Shown here: positions 22,621 to 35,600 of the stretch, piece after piece
Numbering within the stretch: position 1 is the first letter of the stretch
Layout of the letters: the number at the start of each line of letters is the position of its first letter
Source: Phascolomyces articulosus
Lineage: Eukaryota > Mucoromycota > Mucoromycetes > Mucorales > Lichtheimiaceae
Assembly (NCBI GenBank): GCA_025677815.1
Contig: JAIXMP010000010.1
Location: forward strand, 992,001-1,056,000
DNA length: 64,000 bases
Reading direction: 5' to 3'
Program-made: the position numbers and the translations under genes
The notes under the pieces: generated by a model
Database searches by the model: none
The model's input: only the letters and a program-made list of their open reading frames with translations
Told to the model about the DNA's origin: nothing

Positions 22621-25061
22621 GATCAATGACAAAAGTTATCTTCAAAGGAAGATCGATAATGAAAAGAAAATTGAAAAAAAAAAAAGAAGGAACTAGAGAA
22701 AAAAAATATGAATTCTATCCATTATATATCCCAGCACAACGATATAAATGTAGTACCATTCAATCAAATCGTAACCTATGAATCAAATAGATCCCCTTCA
22801 TCATTTACCTCGGATACTTGCTTGCGTGGGAAGACGATATATTTTATTCAAAATTATCCATTTTATTCTTCCTTTAATCCGATAAAATGGCCATTTTGAA
22901 CGGAATAACGGAATGGTAAAAGGTTCCTGTGTAACATTTTTCGAATTGCATAAAAAATGCGATTCACCTCACTTCGTCGGATTTAAGGTTATTGTATTCT
23001 TACTTCGTGTGAAAAATAGAACTATATGGCAATAAAAGCCAAAAAATGACATTATGTATTTTTATTATTATTATTATTATCACCATCTGTTGTTGCTGTA
23101 TGTCATCGTCCTCTTGCCATATTCCCAAGAAGAAAAATGGCAATAACTATCTTTTTAACTTGACCAACGAACAACTTACGTAAGTGAGATATTATTATTT
23201 TTACCGAAAAATGCACCGAGATTGAAGTTGAAGTTACTTGTATCTACATAGAATATTTACTACTGTATATTGGACCCATTCGATGTATAAAATCATGGAT
23301 AATTTGTTTAAACCGACATAATATAAAATGATATAATTGTTACCTTGAAAAACGAAAATGTATAATTGTGTAGTATATTATTTCATTCAAGCATTGGAAA
23401 ATACCATCCTCCTCTATCATCATTAGTAGAAATTCTGTTGTCAGATCTTTTATTCTTATTGATTCTATAATACCTGCTGGAGAAAAAAAAAGACATATAT
23501 ACAAAAATAAAATATTGATGCATCATCATGTCATCTCTGCAAACAAGGTTCTTGGCATACATATGGTGTTTACCTATTATTTTCTATTCATTGGAATATC
23601 TATGTTTCATTGCATTTAACTTGTTTCAAAGGCAACCGGGGTATTATACGTATCAAGTAAGTTTTATATATATATTCGTTAGCCACCCACCACGCATAAT
23701 ATGTAAAGCAAAACTTTAATAAAAAAAATACATGACCCTTTGCTGTTATTCGTTGTTCCTGACATATACTTTTACTTTTAATCATTTAGGAATTCAAAGG
23801 TTCTATAATAAAATGATGAATATAAAAATATTATAGACACTATTATTTATTGTATGGATTTATTTATTCAATTGAGAATCTATACATGCAATAACAAATG
23901 GAATAAAATCATTTTTAGATAACCATCACATTACCAATTTTTTATGAAAGCAAGAAGGGGGGACATATCACTAAGGTTTATATAAATAACAATTAAACCC
24001 CTTTTGTTTTTCCAATATCAGGGACAAGTAAACAATAACCATATATATATATATATATACTACACTTAACATAAAATCAATACACTTCTTGTATTATAAG
24101 GGTCCATTTATGCATATGCATTGTCTCTCATTCAATGTATTAACTTCTGTCACAGTAGTCAATCATATATAATACTATTATATGTTGCTGTGCAAATGCT
24201 TGCTTTTATGTATATAGTATTGTTATAATACGAAGTATACTAAATTACTACTGCGCTACATTATTCTATGTATGCGTGTTTATTACATTTATGCAAGCAA
24301 TGATTCAATGTGATACTCTAAGGATTTATTGCGATGTAAGATTATTAACCTTTTTTAATATGATGGTTTCTTTAATGTTGTCGGTAAATAAGGGTAGTAT
24401 AAAAAATGAACAAACTCACCCCTCATATATGTAAAATTCGAAGGTTTACGTCCGTAATCAAATGCAAAATCCTATATTATCAGTTATTCCTATATATTGA
24501 AAACTATATATATTATATAATAAGGTGCATAAAGCTTAACCAAAAAAGGAGGGGTATGTTTCTGGTTCTCCCAGTACATTATATATATATATATACCATG
24601 CCCTCTCTCTAATCTTCTCCTCCTCTTCGCAAAAAATTATCGATCGAGTAAAACACTTTATTATTGATGACAGCAGTCGCAAAATTATTATAACTGCACC
24701 TATGGGACTCAATTTCGAAAATACTCTGATATACTGATTGTTGATTACCAATAAATAACACGTGACTATCAGATACACTTCAACTCCAGACGAACCACTA
24801 TTACCAAAAGCAAAAACAAAAAAAACAAAAAGCTCATATCACACCGCCAATCATTATATTGGGAAGAGCAGTAATCCTCACATCAACAATAATAAACTAC
24901 TATCTCAAGTGAGAAGAGGGTGTAAGTGAGAACAGTATATCAATTTATATTTTTGAAAAGAAATTACAGTTTATCATCATAAAATAGAACACTATTTGTT
25001 GAATCATATCTTTTGATTAATAATTACTATATATGGAATGAAGTAAATGCCATGCTAAAGT
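22621..25061. other. gene-free stretch
   Basis: 2.4 kb of AT-rich DNA with TA tracts (24040-24058, 24579-24596) and short random ORFs on both strands. No domain, splice pattern or RNA gene recognised. Confidence 0.5.
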
Positions 25062-25596
25062 TTACTCGCTCTTCCCAGTATTGTATGTTCCATCTTCATT
25101 GAATGGGACCAAACTAGGTAATTCAGCTCCTGACATTGTGTTCTTCAAATAACAAGAATTCGTATATTCTTCAGTGAATAAAGTTTCTTTACCACCTACA
25201 ATGCCATCAATAGTTAAGTTGGCAGGTCTAACAATGGTTGGACATATGCCACTAGGCTCTGCTTTTTCGATAGCATCCCCCAAAGAAACTTGTAATTGAG
25301 AGATTTCACTACAAGCTTCTTTTCCTTCTGGATGGGTTCCTCCTGATTCACTATGCTGGTAACAAATCAATTGCCATTCGTAGATGATAAGATTCTCAAC
25401 TACGCTTATCTCAATATCTTTTTTATTAAAAAAACACATGTAAGTCATCATTCCATTTTATTCATGGCAACAGTGTGATGTTATTCTTATAGATTTAGTA
25501 ATACTTACTTGTTTGTGCTGGAATGGTAACATTGCTACTACTAGCATTAACTATACCAGCTGCCATAAAGAGTGACAAAGCAAGATAATACTTCAT
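25062..25596 (-). CDS. secreted Streptomyces subtilisin inhibitor (SSI)-like protein
   Basis: Predicted extracellular inhibitor of subtilisin-type serine proteases. Two exons (25509-25596, 25062-25417) give 147 aa with an 18-residue signal peptide (MKYYLALSLFMAAGIVNA). The mature part matches the SSI family (Pfam SSI) along its length: strand with LICYQ, then GGTHPEGKEAC, then ICPTIVRPANLTIDG, then TEEYTNSC. Exactly four Cys occur, C48, C65, C88 and C118. The second pair is 30 residues apart, as in SSI (C71-C101), and the first pair 17 apart against 15. By alignment the reactive-site P1 residue is T90 (C-P-T-I), where SSI has Met. N96-L-T is a glycosylation sequon. The C-terminal extension (NEDGTYNTGKSE) goes beyond the bacterial proteins. 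SSI proteins are known mainly from actinobacteria; a spliced fungal copy suggests transfer or an overlooked fungal branch. Confidence 0.85.
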
Positions 25597-28500
25597 GATG
25601 CTGTTCAGTTAAGGAGAAAGAATAAGTAGTATATAATGTGAAAAAAAAAGCAGAAGAAAATAAGAAGGGTGAGCTGTGGTTTTTATAGTGAATCTCAAAT
25701 ACATCAAGGAACTAATGGTTAGGTAGTCCTGGTACTATATGTATATTGAACTTTTTTTAGTGACACATTTGTTAAGTAATCTTTTTCAGTTTATTCCCCT
25801 CCATTCCATATATTATCGATATGATAATCTTTCTTTCCAATGTTTCTGAGGTCTTGTGACAATGTAAAGATAAAATGCTATATCTTATTCCTATTTAGTA
25901 ATTGAAGTGCCTCACAAACTTTCCGCCCCTGTCATTATCTTCATAATGGGATGCTGGTACTTGCTGATGATATCTAGATAATTATTGGGAATGGGTAAAA
26001 GAGAGGTATGTACCTGATTTATGTGGTAATTCGGTATGGAATTTTAAAATGGAGGTACTTCACTTTTTTCTATGTAAATACGAGGTAACTTCTACTTTCA
26101 TTCTACCCAGGAAAAAGTGATGTATTTTTCATCAATAATTCCATAGTTGCCTAGTATTTTTGTCAAAGATTCTCCTCTTAAATTGTTATCTCTTGTCAAT
26201 TTTTTCAGTAACAAAAAAAAAAAAAAAAAAAAAAAAACTCACAGAGAAGTAATAAATAGACGTTTCAAAGATATTATACAACATTTGATAGGATGTCATA
26301 AACATACACTATCAAGTAAAAAATTAGTTATCTTTTTCTTCTTCTCCAATAAACCCTAGGAATCGCCCTTTTCACTTGTTGCTTGTAGTATGCAAAAATA
26401 CGTTTATATCAACAAATAAAATCATTAAAAGATGCTGTCGCAAAAATTGAATAATAATGCTTAGATGATCAAAAACGCAAATGAGAGAGAAAAGAATACC
26501 GACACATGGATTTATTCAACAAGATAATATTGTCATCAACTCATATCCACGAAACATTTGTTCGCTTGAATATAGATATGCATTTGTATATTTACATCAC
26601 CTGTAGATTAAAGCATGACCTGCACCACACTCGAATAGATCGGAATTGGGTACCTCCCAAGATATCTCGTAAAAAGTATATTCCCATAATTATTTGATGG
26701 ATTTCCAACCAGTCCCTTTCTTGTATATTTTGCTTAGCATACCATCATCATAACAGAAAGATGTTGCTAAGCAGTAATAATTACAACCTAAGGCTTTACA
26801 TTCAATATATAAAATAAATAATAGCGAAATTGCCAACGAGTCTTTTGTCTCAAAATTAAACAGAGCAATATGAAATGAATCTTTAATAAAAACCAGAAAA
26901 GAATATTTCATAGCATACATTCCTAATTTAGGATTTGATTTTGTGAATGAATACATATTAATGACAAAATTGTATATACAATGGTTTATTATACTTAAGC
27001 AATGTAGTACTAGATCTACCTACAATCATATATATTGTACAATGTATGACGTGGCGTAGCAATGCTGCTGTCAATTATCCTGTTTGGTAAATCAATTGTT
27101 ATAAATTATATACCGCCATTGTACCAGGGAAATAAAAAGAAAGATATTCATAGAGGTTCTTTGCTTGATATAATAATCCTCTTTTATCTTTATTATTAAT
27201 AATGATGGTATTACCAGATATATAAGATAACAATACAAATTCTTTCACCAGGGGAAGATTGTATCCAACAAACAGGTAAATCTGCAAGGTTGCATAATCT
27301 ATGTAGTAGTTAATAAATAATAATATCGACTGATTTTGTGTAATACAGAGAGTGTTTTTATTTTTTATGAATAATTCAATATATATACTGTAAAATATTG
27401 TATACTACGTGTAGGCTTGAAGTTGATCTTATTATTATTATATACGTAGCAATATCCAAAAGAAACTAAGAGAAGGAAAAGAGACTGAAAAAAAAGAGTA
27501 AGAAAAAAGTGAGTATTGTTTTACACAATGAGACTTGAAAAAAAAAGTATTGTCACCCATTGAAACATCATATGGATCATAAATTTCCTTCAATATCATA
27601 AAAGATGTCATTAGATTTACAGTTGCGTAATAATTTATTTGGTATCTGTGACATTTCTTTATTTCGAAAAAGATCACAGGAAGCAGTCCTTCAAATGCAT
27701 ACACCAGAGAAATATAATAAGAACTCTTTATTACATGTACAAGAGTATAAAGTATTCTACTATTGTCACCCTTCGATCTAATGATAGACAGAACAACATT
27801 AACAAAAGTTTGATTTTCAACCATTCCAAATCGAATTCCAGTTTGCCATATTGTGAAAACAATCTTTTGCGATAACGTTGCTATCTTGCATCACAATTTT
27901 CAACAAATTCCAAGTTTTATATAATTGATCGTGTTTGAGTTTCCTTTCCAAACTAGAACCGTCCATTATATATATATATATATATATATAAAGAGACAAG
28001 CCAATGTTGTTTAAAGTTCGGTGCAAACCCATGCCTTCAATGGTTCAGTTAAAGGTCACGATTTAATTTTTTTTTACTTGTTTATTACCGATAAACTATA
28101 TTCAGAATCTCAACCACTATATCTGCTGGTGCCACATGATAGAAAATCATCCAAACAACATTGCTGAAAAGATAGAATTTCTTCTGTCCAAGATCAATAA
28201 TTTTTATGGACAAAAATATTAACACTTTACACATACATTCTCTCTCTTTCTCCACATATTCTTCTCCTTACACTAGATCTAAGACAGAATATCTTGCGAT
28301 AGTCCATGATCATTAAACAACCGCTTTTATTCTTTTCCTTCTTTATTTGGCTTGTCTCTTTTGATTCCTCATCTTTCAGATGGTAATAACAACCAAAATT
28401 GTTGTGATGGTTTCAAAATGAAAAGCGATTATTTTATCTATTTTGAGTGATAAGCGTAAATTGCGTAAATGAATTCCACGTCTTAAATATTCAACACATA

Positions 28501-29549
28501 CATGTCATTTTTCAATTTGAAAGAATAATATTTTTTTTGTGGCTAATGTTACAAGTAGTATATCAATATAGAGGGTAGGGACCTTTGAATCTTGTCTACG
28601 TGCAATATCAGGGAGAGAGAGGAGAATGTGGATCTATGCTAAAATGTTACATAAAATGCAAAAAGTAAATATCACCATTATCATATGTACTATTCATTGT
28701 TGTTGTTCCCGTCTCATATCCCACATCTTTTTAATAGCAATCCAACCGAAACGCCATCCATTTAAAAAACGTATGTTTTCTTTTGTAAACGGGAACTATG
28801 ATAAAGTGAAAGCGAGGAAGATAAGCGTCTAAGATAATCATAGATTTATATGGAATCAGCTTGATGAAAATTGTCAAAAAAAACAAGAGCCAATATTATG
28901 TTCTATTTTTATTATCTGCATAAAATGCTGCTGGTTTTTATGTAGTTATCTCCTCTATGATAAAAATTAATTGTCAACATATAAGGAAAGAACTCCAGAT
29001 GTACGTAGTTATATAGAATGTTTTTTCTCTTCGCGTTGCTCGACCTCACACTTCTTTCTATTAACATCGTTTCGGGATGATGATTGAAATATATATAATC
29101 GACAGGAATAAATATTGCCTCTTACTGCTCAAAGCAACTTTATTGTTATTGTAATTGCGGTCCCTATTCTGCATATTTTGTTCGTAATAATTCGTTATAT
29201 TTACACAGATAGCATTGGACAAATCCAGTCATTCACACTGCTCACACATATTGAACATCCTTTGTATCAATAGTTCATACAAAGAAATATTAATGGCACA
29301 GTAACTTTACTTTATTTTAACTAAAGAATGGCCATTATTTATCAATACGCAAATTTAGTTGTAAAAGTTCAATCACAGTTATGTGAATAGTGTGGGGTTT
29401 TTCTGTCCTGTGAATGATATCTTACCAATCATTTTTCTCACCCTTTAGGCATTTCAAAGAAAACCCGACAAGGTACTAGAATCTTTTATTTTGCAGTTGA
29501 AATTCCTTTTTTTACATATCTTTTTTTCCCCACTTTAAAGTATTTAGTG
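25597..29549. other. gene-poor region, possible gene relics
   Basis: 4 kb with no recognised gene. An A22-like run lies near 26214-26237 and a TA run at 27967-27990. Several minus-strand open stretches (26690-26956, 27099-27287, 27438-27824, 27817-28032) have plausible amino-acid composition, for example KTWNLLKIVMQDSNVIAKD, but stops interrupt them and I cannot connect them into a gene. They may be remnants of a lineage-specific family. Confidence 0.35.
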
Positions 29550-30802
29550 ATGGTATCCAGCGAAGGAAGTAGCAAAAAGTATAAACCATTCCCCTTGCAT
29601 CCTTTCTTGGTTGAAGCTTTCAAGGAACAGATGGGGATGACAGAAGAGGAGGTGACTCAACCTGCCAATGTACGAAAGATTTTCGATTTGAATGCTGCTC
29701 GTATAAATCCACCCAAACCATCCAATATTATCGAAAAGAAAATTGTTATTACTCAAAATAATATTCGTGTTGAGATAACGCATATTCGACCTGCTGGTTC
29801 AGAAAACACTGTTTTGCCAGCTATTCTCTATCTGTAAGTATCACTGATTTCCTCCCCCCCCTAAAAAAAAGATAGGACAGATATTAATTGGTTACTATCT
29901 ATAATAAATGATAATAGCCATGGTGGTGGATGGGTTTTTGGAAGTTTAACAACACATAGTCCTTTGGTATATGCGGTAAGGATATATTCTTAATCGAGAA
30001 TTCTTTTTTGTTTTTGGTCATTATGCTTATGGTGGAACCCAAAATGGTTTACACATGTATAGCTTGCACAACAAACACCAGCAGCAATTATTTTTGTTCA
30101 TTATTCCAAGAGTCCTGAAAATCAATACCCAACCGCTTTGGAAGAATGTTATGCATCGTTGACATGGATGACTGAAAATGCGAAATCATTATATATTGAT
30201 CCTAAGCGTATCGCTGTGGGTGGTGATTCAGCTGGTGGTAATTTGACTGCCGCCCTTTGTCGTAAGTGTGAACAAAAAGGAACTGTGGTAAAAGGGGTGG
30301 GGTGACAATAAAATGGGAGAAAAGGCTGACTTCCAAATATAATCAAATAGTGCTTTGTAAAGAACGTGGCAACAAGACAATCACCTATCAAATCCTTTAT
30401 TATCCAGTTCTTGGTACCGATTTCGATACGCCTTCTTATATTCAACACAAAGATAACAATATGGTTGCTAGACATGTGATGAAATATGTATGGGATTGTT
30501 ACTCTCCACCTGAAATCCGTGAAAAGGAAATCAAAGCAGTCCCCATGAATGCATCCAAGGAGGATCTTGAAGGATTACCACCTACTTTGATTGTCACGGC
30601 CGATTATGATGTTCTTAAGGATGAAGGTGCTGCGTATGCTAAAAAATTAATTAAAGCTGGCGTTGAAGTGGTTCCTGTACATTATATTGCTGTTCAACAT
30701 GGCTATTTAACTACCATGGATAAACCTCAAACACAAGCTACTATTTCTCAAACGATTGATTTGTTGAAGAAGACATGGAGTGCTGGTACTGCCAATTTGT
30801 AA
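29550..30802 (+). CDS. alpha/beta hydrolase, hormone-sensitive-lipase (HSL/type IV) family esterase
   Basis: Carboxylesterase/lipase-like hydrolase. Four exons (29550-29833, 29928-29975, 30063-30261, 30351-30802) give 330 aa, typical for the family. The oxyanion-hole motif H96-GGGW is split from its preceding strand by intron 1. The nucleophile elbow is GDS170AGGN; the acid is D267 (ADYDVLKDEG) and the base H297 (QHGYLTT), the usual order of the catalytic triad. The acceptor of exon 4 was set at 30351 because NLTAALC-LLCKERG then aligns without gap to the family helix; an alternative AG at 30361 would delete three residues. No signal peptide, so probably cytosolic. Substrate cannot be told from sequence. 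Confidence 0.88.
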
Positions 30803-31148
30803 TTATAATAAATAGCTACTTGTTATTTAATTAATAATAATTGTAATAATAAAAAATAAACAGAAATATTTTTATTTATTTATTTTTTGCTTTGATATCA
30901 AAATGATAAAAGTATGTAACCAACGAAGAAAAAAACCAAGAAAAGAAGTGAACACCAAACAAGTAAGAAAATGAAAAGAAAATGGGAGAAAAAGTGACAG
31001 GTGGGTGAGTGATTGTGAAATAGAAATGGCTGAGTGTGAGAAACAATAGGTCATGGGAGAAAGAGAGAGAAAGAAAGAGAAAGGAAGTGATTGTTTGTTA
31101 GGAGGAAACTGATGCAACGCGCAATTTTAATATAAATAAATATTTAAC
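30803..31148. other. convergent 3' region
   Basis: Short space between the hydrolase and the converging 4E-BP-like gene; AT/GA-rich, no gene seen. Confidence 0.5.
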
Positions 31149-31766
31149 TTAGTCTTCCATATCAAACATGCCATCTTCACTGTTAAGGACAGCATAAGGG
31201 TTATCTATTGAACATAATAAATGTATATTAGTAAGTACAAAACCTCCCCCCAATTTATTTACTCGATCCAGTGAAAAATAGAAAATACAAATGATACTTA
31301 CAAGTCTTCTTCTTTTCTTCTTCTTCGCGTTTAAGATCAGCAGCTCGTCGATAAGAAGAATTGGCAGAACTTGGATGCAGAGAATTATTACCATTTTCAT
31401 GGCTACTGCTACTATTACCACTTGCCTTGGTAACACCGGCGACATACATCATTTTTGTAGGTGGAGTTTTCGCAAGTTGACTATTGGATAAGGCAAGCAA
31501 GGTCGATCGATCATAGATAACACGAGTACCTAGCTTTTATTGTTCACCAAAACGTTTCTCATGTGGTATATATTTGTTTTTACAAATGTACAAAAAAGAA
31601 AAAAAAAAAAAAAGAGAGAGAGAAAAAAAGGAGAGCTTTAATTCTCTTAATCTGTACCTCCGGGAGTTGAACCGTAAATCGTTCCATGAGGTGTAGTTGA
31701 ATATTCAGCAGGAAGGGGTGTGTTGGGATCCGCTCGACGAATGTTGACAGGTGCTGCAGCCGACAT
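31149..31766 (-). CDS. eIF4E-binding protein (4E-BP)-like translational repressor
   Basis: Predicted phospho-regulated repressor that competes with eIF4G for the cap-binding protein eIF4E. Three exons (31658-31766, 31302-31529, 31149-31204) give 130 aa against 118-120 in animals. The layout follows animal 4E-BPs from end to end: EYSTT25PHGT (site like Thr37), GST34PGGTRVIYDR (like Thr46), the eIF4E-binding motif Y42-DRST-L47-L48 (Y-x4-L-hydrophobic), SNSQLAKT58PP (like Thr70), VAGVTKASGN in place of the second binding region, and a C-terminal FDMED end like the TOS motif FEMDI that docks Raptor/mTORC1. The Ser65-like residue S53 is not followed by Pro. An insertion rich in Ser/Asn and a charged EEEEKKK stretch precede the tail. 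The G-G of TPGGT spans the first splice junction. Yeast Caf20 and Eap1 do not share this layout. Confidence 0.9.
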
Positions 31767-33761
31767 GTTTCTTTAAATTGTTTAATAAATAAAATAAAAC
31801 CTTTGTAGAAAGGAACAAAAAAAAAGATGAAATAAAAATGGTCCAGGTAAAAGTAACACACGCAAAACCGTTGCCAAGGTGATAATCAACCAATCAAATT
31901 GAATAATGAGCTCGCTAGTCACGCGTAACTTTGATTTAGCAAGAACACTATACCATCGATCGTACCATTATTAATTATTTGTTATTTTCTCGATCACCTC
32001 ATTCTTTCCTAAAGGACCTTTTATATTTCATAATAATAAAATATTATTACAGAAGAATTATATCTAAGAGAAACACATTGATGGTGATGAATGTCTAGTT
32101 TTCTTTTTTGCAGTATATCATTTATATAAGGCAACATATTACCATATACTTAGTAAAAATGTAATAAAAAAAAGACTGTGTAGTAGGTATAAAAGAATAA
32201 TGGCAACATAAAATGTATCATTATGACTATAATAAAAATGAATATTTTTGACATGTTTTAATCTTTCATCGACATTAACCATCCATTTGTACGACTTGGG
32301 TTGAATGCCCTTATAAATATATTACATGCGTGTGCGTACATAAATAAATATAAAAATAGAATGAAACAAAAATAAGATAACTAGATGGTTATTTTATTTA
32401 CTTTACATTTCTAAGTTTTCGATATGTAATAATAACTTATTGTCATCATCGCAAAATGCCATCGACTTTTATATATTACATAAATGTATATCGTTCCTCC
32501 TTTTGCATATAATATGATTACTAACATATTGATTATTAGAGATTCTTCCTGATATAGACTTAAGGAAATGCTGCATTGAGAGCTATACAGGACGTGTTAA
32601 GATTAGTTGATCTTCACCAAGGATAAATCAGAATACACCGAAGGTAGTTTTGGCCGATGGGATTCCTTAAAATCTCGAATTTGCAATAAACACAGTACTA
32701 CAATACATATACTAAATTTATAGCAAAATCGAGTTGTCCTCAGCGATTGAAAATGGTACGTTGAGTGTTGTTGTTGTTGGGGGGTAAAACATGGATATTT
32801 GTACAGTTAGAATTTTGTTGTTTACTATGTCTCCTAATGATCTAATATCGTATTTTGAGTACCTTGATCGAGGTGGCTCAAAAAAAAGAACGAATATAAA
32901 AAGCCTTGTTGGGCTACAAGGAAAAAGTTGAAGTAAAAGAGTAAAAGGAATCAATTTAGAAGTAGAGAGTTATCGTACGTATAAAAAATAGAATATATAA
33001 AGCTATTCTTGGGGTATGTGTTGGTAGTAGGATGTGGGTGAAGGATGAATTTATAAAGAAATATCAAAGTAGAAAAATTTATGAATATAATATGAAAAAT
33101 GAAAAGGTGAGGTATGATACAAAGTATAAAAGAAGTATAAGAAATAATCAGTAATCAATAATTATGCATTATGCTCAGCATTCAGAGGATCAATTCAAGA
33201 AATCAAAGCTATTGTGAAGACTGTGGCCAGGTTGTCTCGAGATAATCGATTTTGGCTGCTGATTTTGGTTGAGATTGAGGGAGTATAATATTGAATATAC
33301 TGTAAGTGCAATATAGGTCCTTTATAATGATGAATAGGCGTGTTGAGTTGGTGATGAACAACATAGAGATAAATTAGAGCACGTTCTTTATTTAGGGAGT
33401 AATATCCGCATTTGATATATGGCTTTGGACGACTATCAGGGGGCCAGCCTATTCACCGTCTTATACAACAACAACGTTCCTTCCATATCATGTGAATCTA
33501 CAAGATAGGATCAATAGTAATTTTGATCGGTAGAGAGCAAACAAACCATTTGGATTATCATTTGCTATAAGTTAACGATGTTGATGTAGGAGCAATTTTT
33601 TGGTTGTTTAAAATATTGAGCTTGATGTAAGATCCTTCGGTTCTGTTGTCATAAAGATTATCGTTAATGCAGTGCAGTCAATTGAATAAAATTGACATGT
33701 CTTTGCAAATATTGTATAATATTTACTTTTTAACTGTAGGAACATTTTTCTAGCTTTTTTT
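31767..33761. other. gene-poor region
   Basis: 2 kb of AT-rich DNA between the 4E-BP-like gene and the transposon island. It has no recognised gene. Part of 33170-33650 has a less AT-rich, repeat-like texture and could be older transposon debris, but no frame holds. Confidence 0.35.
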
Positions 33762-35060
33762 TTATTTTGTAGGAATCCTATATACTATATCAAACAAATG
33801 ATAACTGGCAATCCAAAGGGCTATTACCTTAGTATGTAGAGTACCCATATTACCAGCAGAGTTACAACAGTCATGTAGCAATATAATAAAATACCTGCGT
33901 GAAATGTTTAATCCACAAGTGACAATTTTGTGTTGGTCACCAGGTGATAACTTGATTATATGCAGCAATATATCTTTCAAGCTCATTTACTGATTAACTG
34001 CTTTCAGTTGATGACTTCAACCCAACTTCCATTATACCAAATTCTTTCATAATAATTGGAGTATAAAGTAAATAATGGTCTGTTTTAGTACCAAAAAACC
34101 ATCATGAAGCCTCATTTTTAGACTCTTTCTTATATAATGCGGAGACATCATAGCTTGTTTTTTTACTGCTATATAAGTTCAATTCCATGTTCAAACAAAA
34201 GCAAGAGGATTCAAATGTGTATTTCTCTTTCAAGATCGTATTATCATTATTATCAATAAATCAAAAAGAAATGATCCAGGTGTATCTCTTGACGCTGATA
34301 TTAGGGATCAAGCATAAATAAAATGGGGGCAAATATGTTACTTTCTGAATGTACCTTTTTACCCAAGAAGTCGCAATAACAGAGTACCAGCGCATTGATA
34401 ATAGGTTGTCCTATCCAATACAGATTAGCATTTTTCTTTGGATTAAAGTGATCTTTGCTAGTCGTGTCAAAGATATCATCAAGATATCTGTCTGTAATAC
34501 ATTTGAACATAAGTTTTGTTATTATTGTTATTACTACTGTCACCGTCATCTTTTTTTTTTTTTGTTTCTTACCCTACCATGTTCTCGAACTTTTTCAAAT
34601 ATTGGACCATTTCCAAAGTCAATGGTGAGAGTTGCAATGGATTGGTAGCACTGATTTCATCTCTTTCTTGATCGGTAAAATAGGCATCCCATGCGGGATC
34701 CAATGGATCAACGATCAATGACTGTGTACCTCTAATAAACAATATACAATGTGTTTTTATCATTGTTCGCCAACTATGAATATCAATATATATAATAGAA
34801 GGAAATGATTATAATAAAAAACTTACTGTTCATCAGTGTAATCCATTGCACACCTTTCCATGATTTTTTCGACTTTTCTATCAGATTTTAATGTCCACAT
34901 GTTCTCTTCAGACAGCATTTGGTACATTGAGGCCACATACGCGTGTTCAGTCTCAGAGAGTGTATGACGCGACGTATTATTATTATTACTGCTTCCACTA
35001 CTACTTGTTTTTTTATGCGCTGAAGGAGTTGTGGGTGTAGATGTTAGTGTTGAAGATCAC
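33762..35060 (-). pseudogene. dispersed hypothetical gene family, copy A (decayed)
   Basis: Minus-strand relative of copy B at 38.98-40.11 kb. Readable blocks in order: Ser/Asn-rich start (SSGSSNNNNTSRHTLSETEH), AYVASMYQMLSEENMW, TLKSDRKVEKIMERCAMDY, intron, SLIVDPLDPAWDAYFTDQER with SPLTLEMVQYLKKFEN, intron, DRYLDDIFDTTSKDHFNPKK, then a degraded part and the C-terminal block IKLSPGDQHKIVTCGLNIS. A TGA interrupts the N-terminal Ser/Thr region and the third exon is diverged. I recall such HTLSETEHAYV...WTLKSDRKVE proteins as abundant hypotheticals in Mucorales, without known function. The block 34427-34916 is almost identical to copy B; sequence beyond it is clearly diverged. Confidence 0.6.
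34427..34916. repeat. 490-bp inverted repeat, left arm
   Basis: Reverse complement of 39032-39518. In my comparison the only difference found is a T13 versus A10 homopolymer; exon and intron sequence are both conserved. Identity stops sharply at both edges although the flanking sequences are homologous but diverged. Confidence 0.85.
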
Positions 35061-35232
35061 TCTGTTGTTGTGAGAGGATTTGACTATAATATTGTTTAAA
35101 CAAGCATGGTCAAAAGAGAATAGTGTCAAAAAATAGTTTGACAACAAACAAAAGATTGTTAATGAAAAATAGTAAAGGGAGACATAGAGATCAAGCAATC
35201 CAAAGAATCAAATCAAAAAAGAGGTACGTTAC

Positions 35233-35600
35233 CTCTTGTGTATCAGTTTTATTATTATTCTTAACTTCCGCAACCTATGTAAGTTTGTTCAAGTTAGATC
35301 AAGAAAAAGCGTGTCAGCACGAATCTTACGCCTATGCCTACCTTTACTAATGCAATACAAACGTCACCCCAATATGCCTTGTCCGTAGTATTAGGGCTTA
35401 TACCCTTCATACAACAAGCTCCAACATACAAATTGAGCCATTTGCAATTCAATTTGTCACCGATTGTTGAATTTTCAACCAAAAACGTTTTACTTCTTTG
35501 CACGAAATCCTTAAACGTGGGCTTTTCGCTGTCACTGAAATAATCTTGAAACTCTACATATTTGTTAAATTTTGCACGTGAAGAGATGAAGCAGAAGGAG
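35233..35600 (-). pseudogene. Myb/SANT-like accessory ORF of the Harbinger element
   Basis: Minus strand, downstream of the transposase. Exon 35342-35600 reads KFNKYVEFQDYFSDSEKPTF, then a core with CKWLNLYVGA and SPNTTDKAYWGDVCIALVKV. A small exon 35233-35274 (VAEVKNNNKTDTQE) may follow. Spacing of the Trp residues and the position beside a PIF/Harbinger transposase fit the Myb/SANT-like second protein that such elements need for binding their ends. No start codon is evident and the N-terminus runs into simple Ser/Leu codon repeats, so it looks broken. Assignment is an inference from context. Confidence 0.45.

Noticed and set aside
30361..30361. Alternative acceptor for hydrolase exon 4
   Set aside because: It would remove LLCKERG-type residues that align to the family; the 30351 acceptor keeps them.
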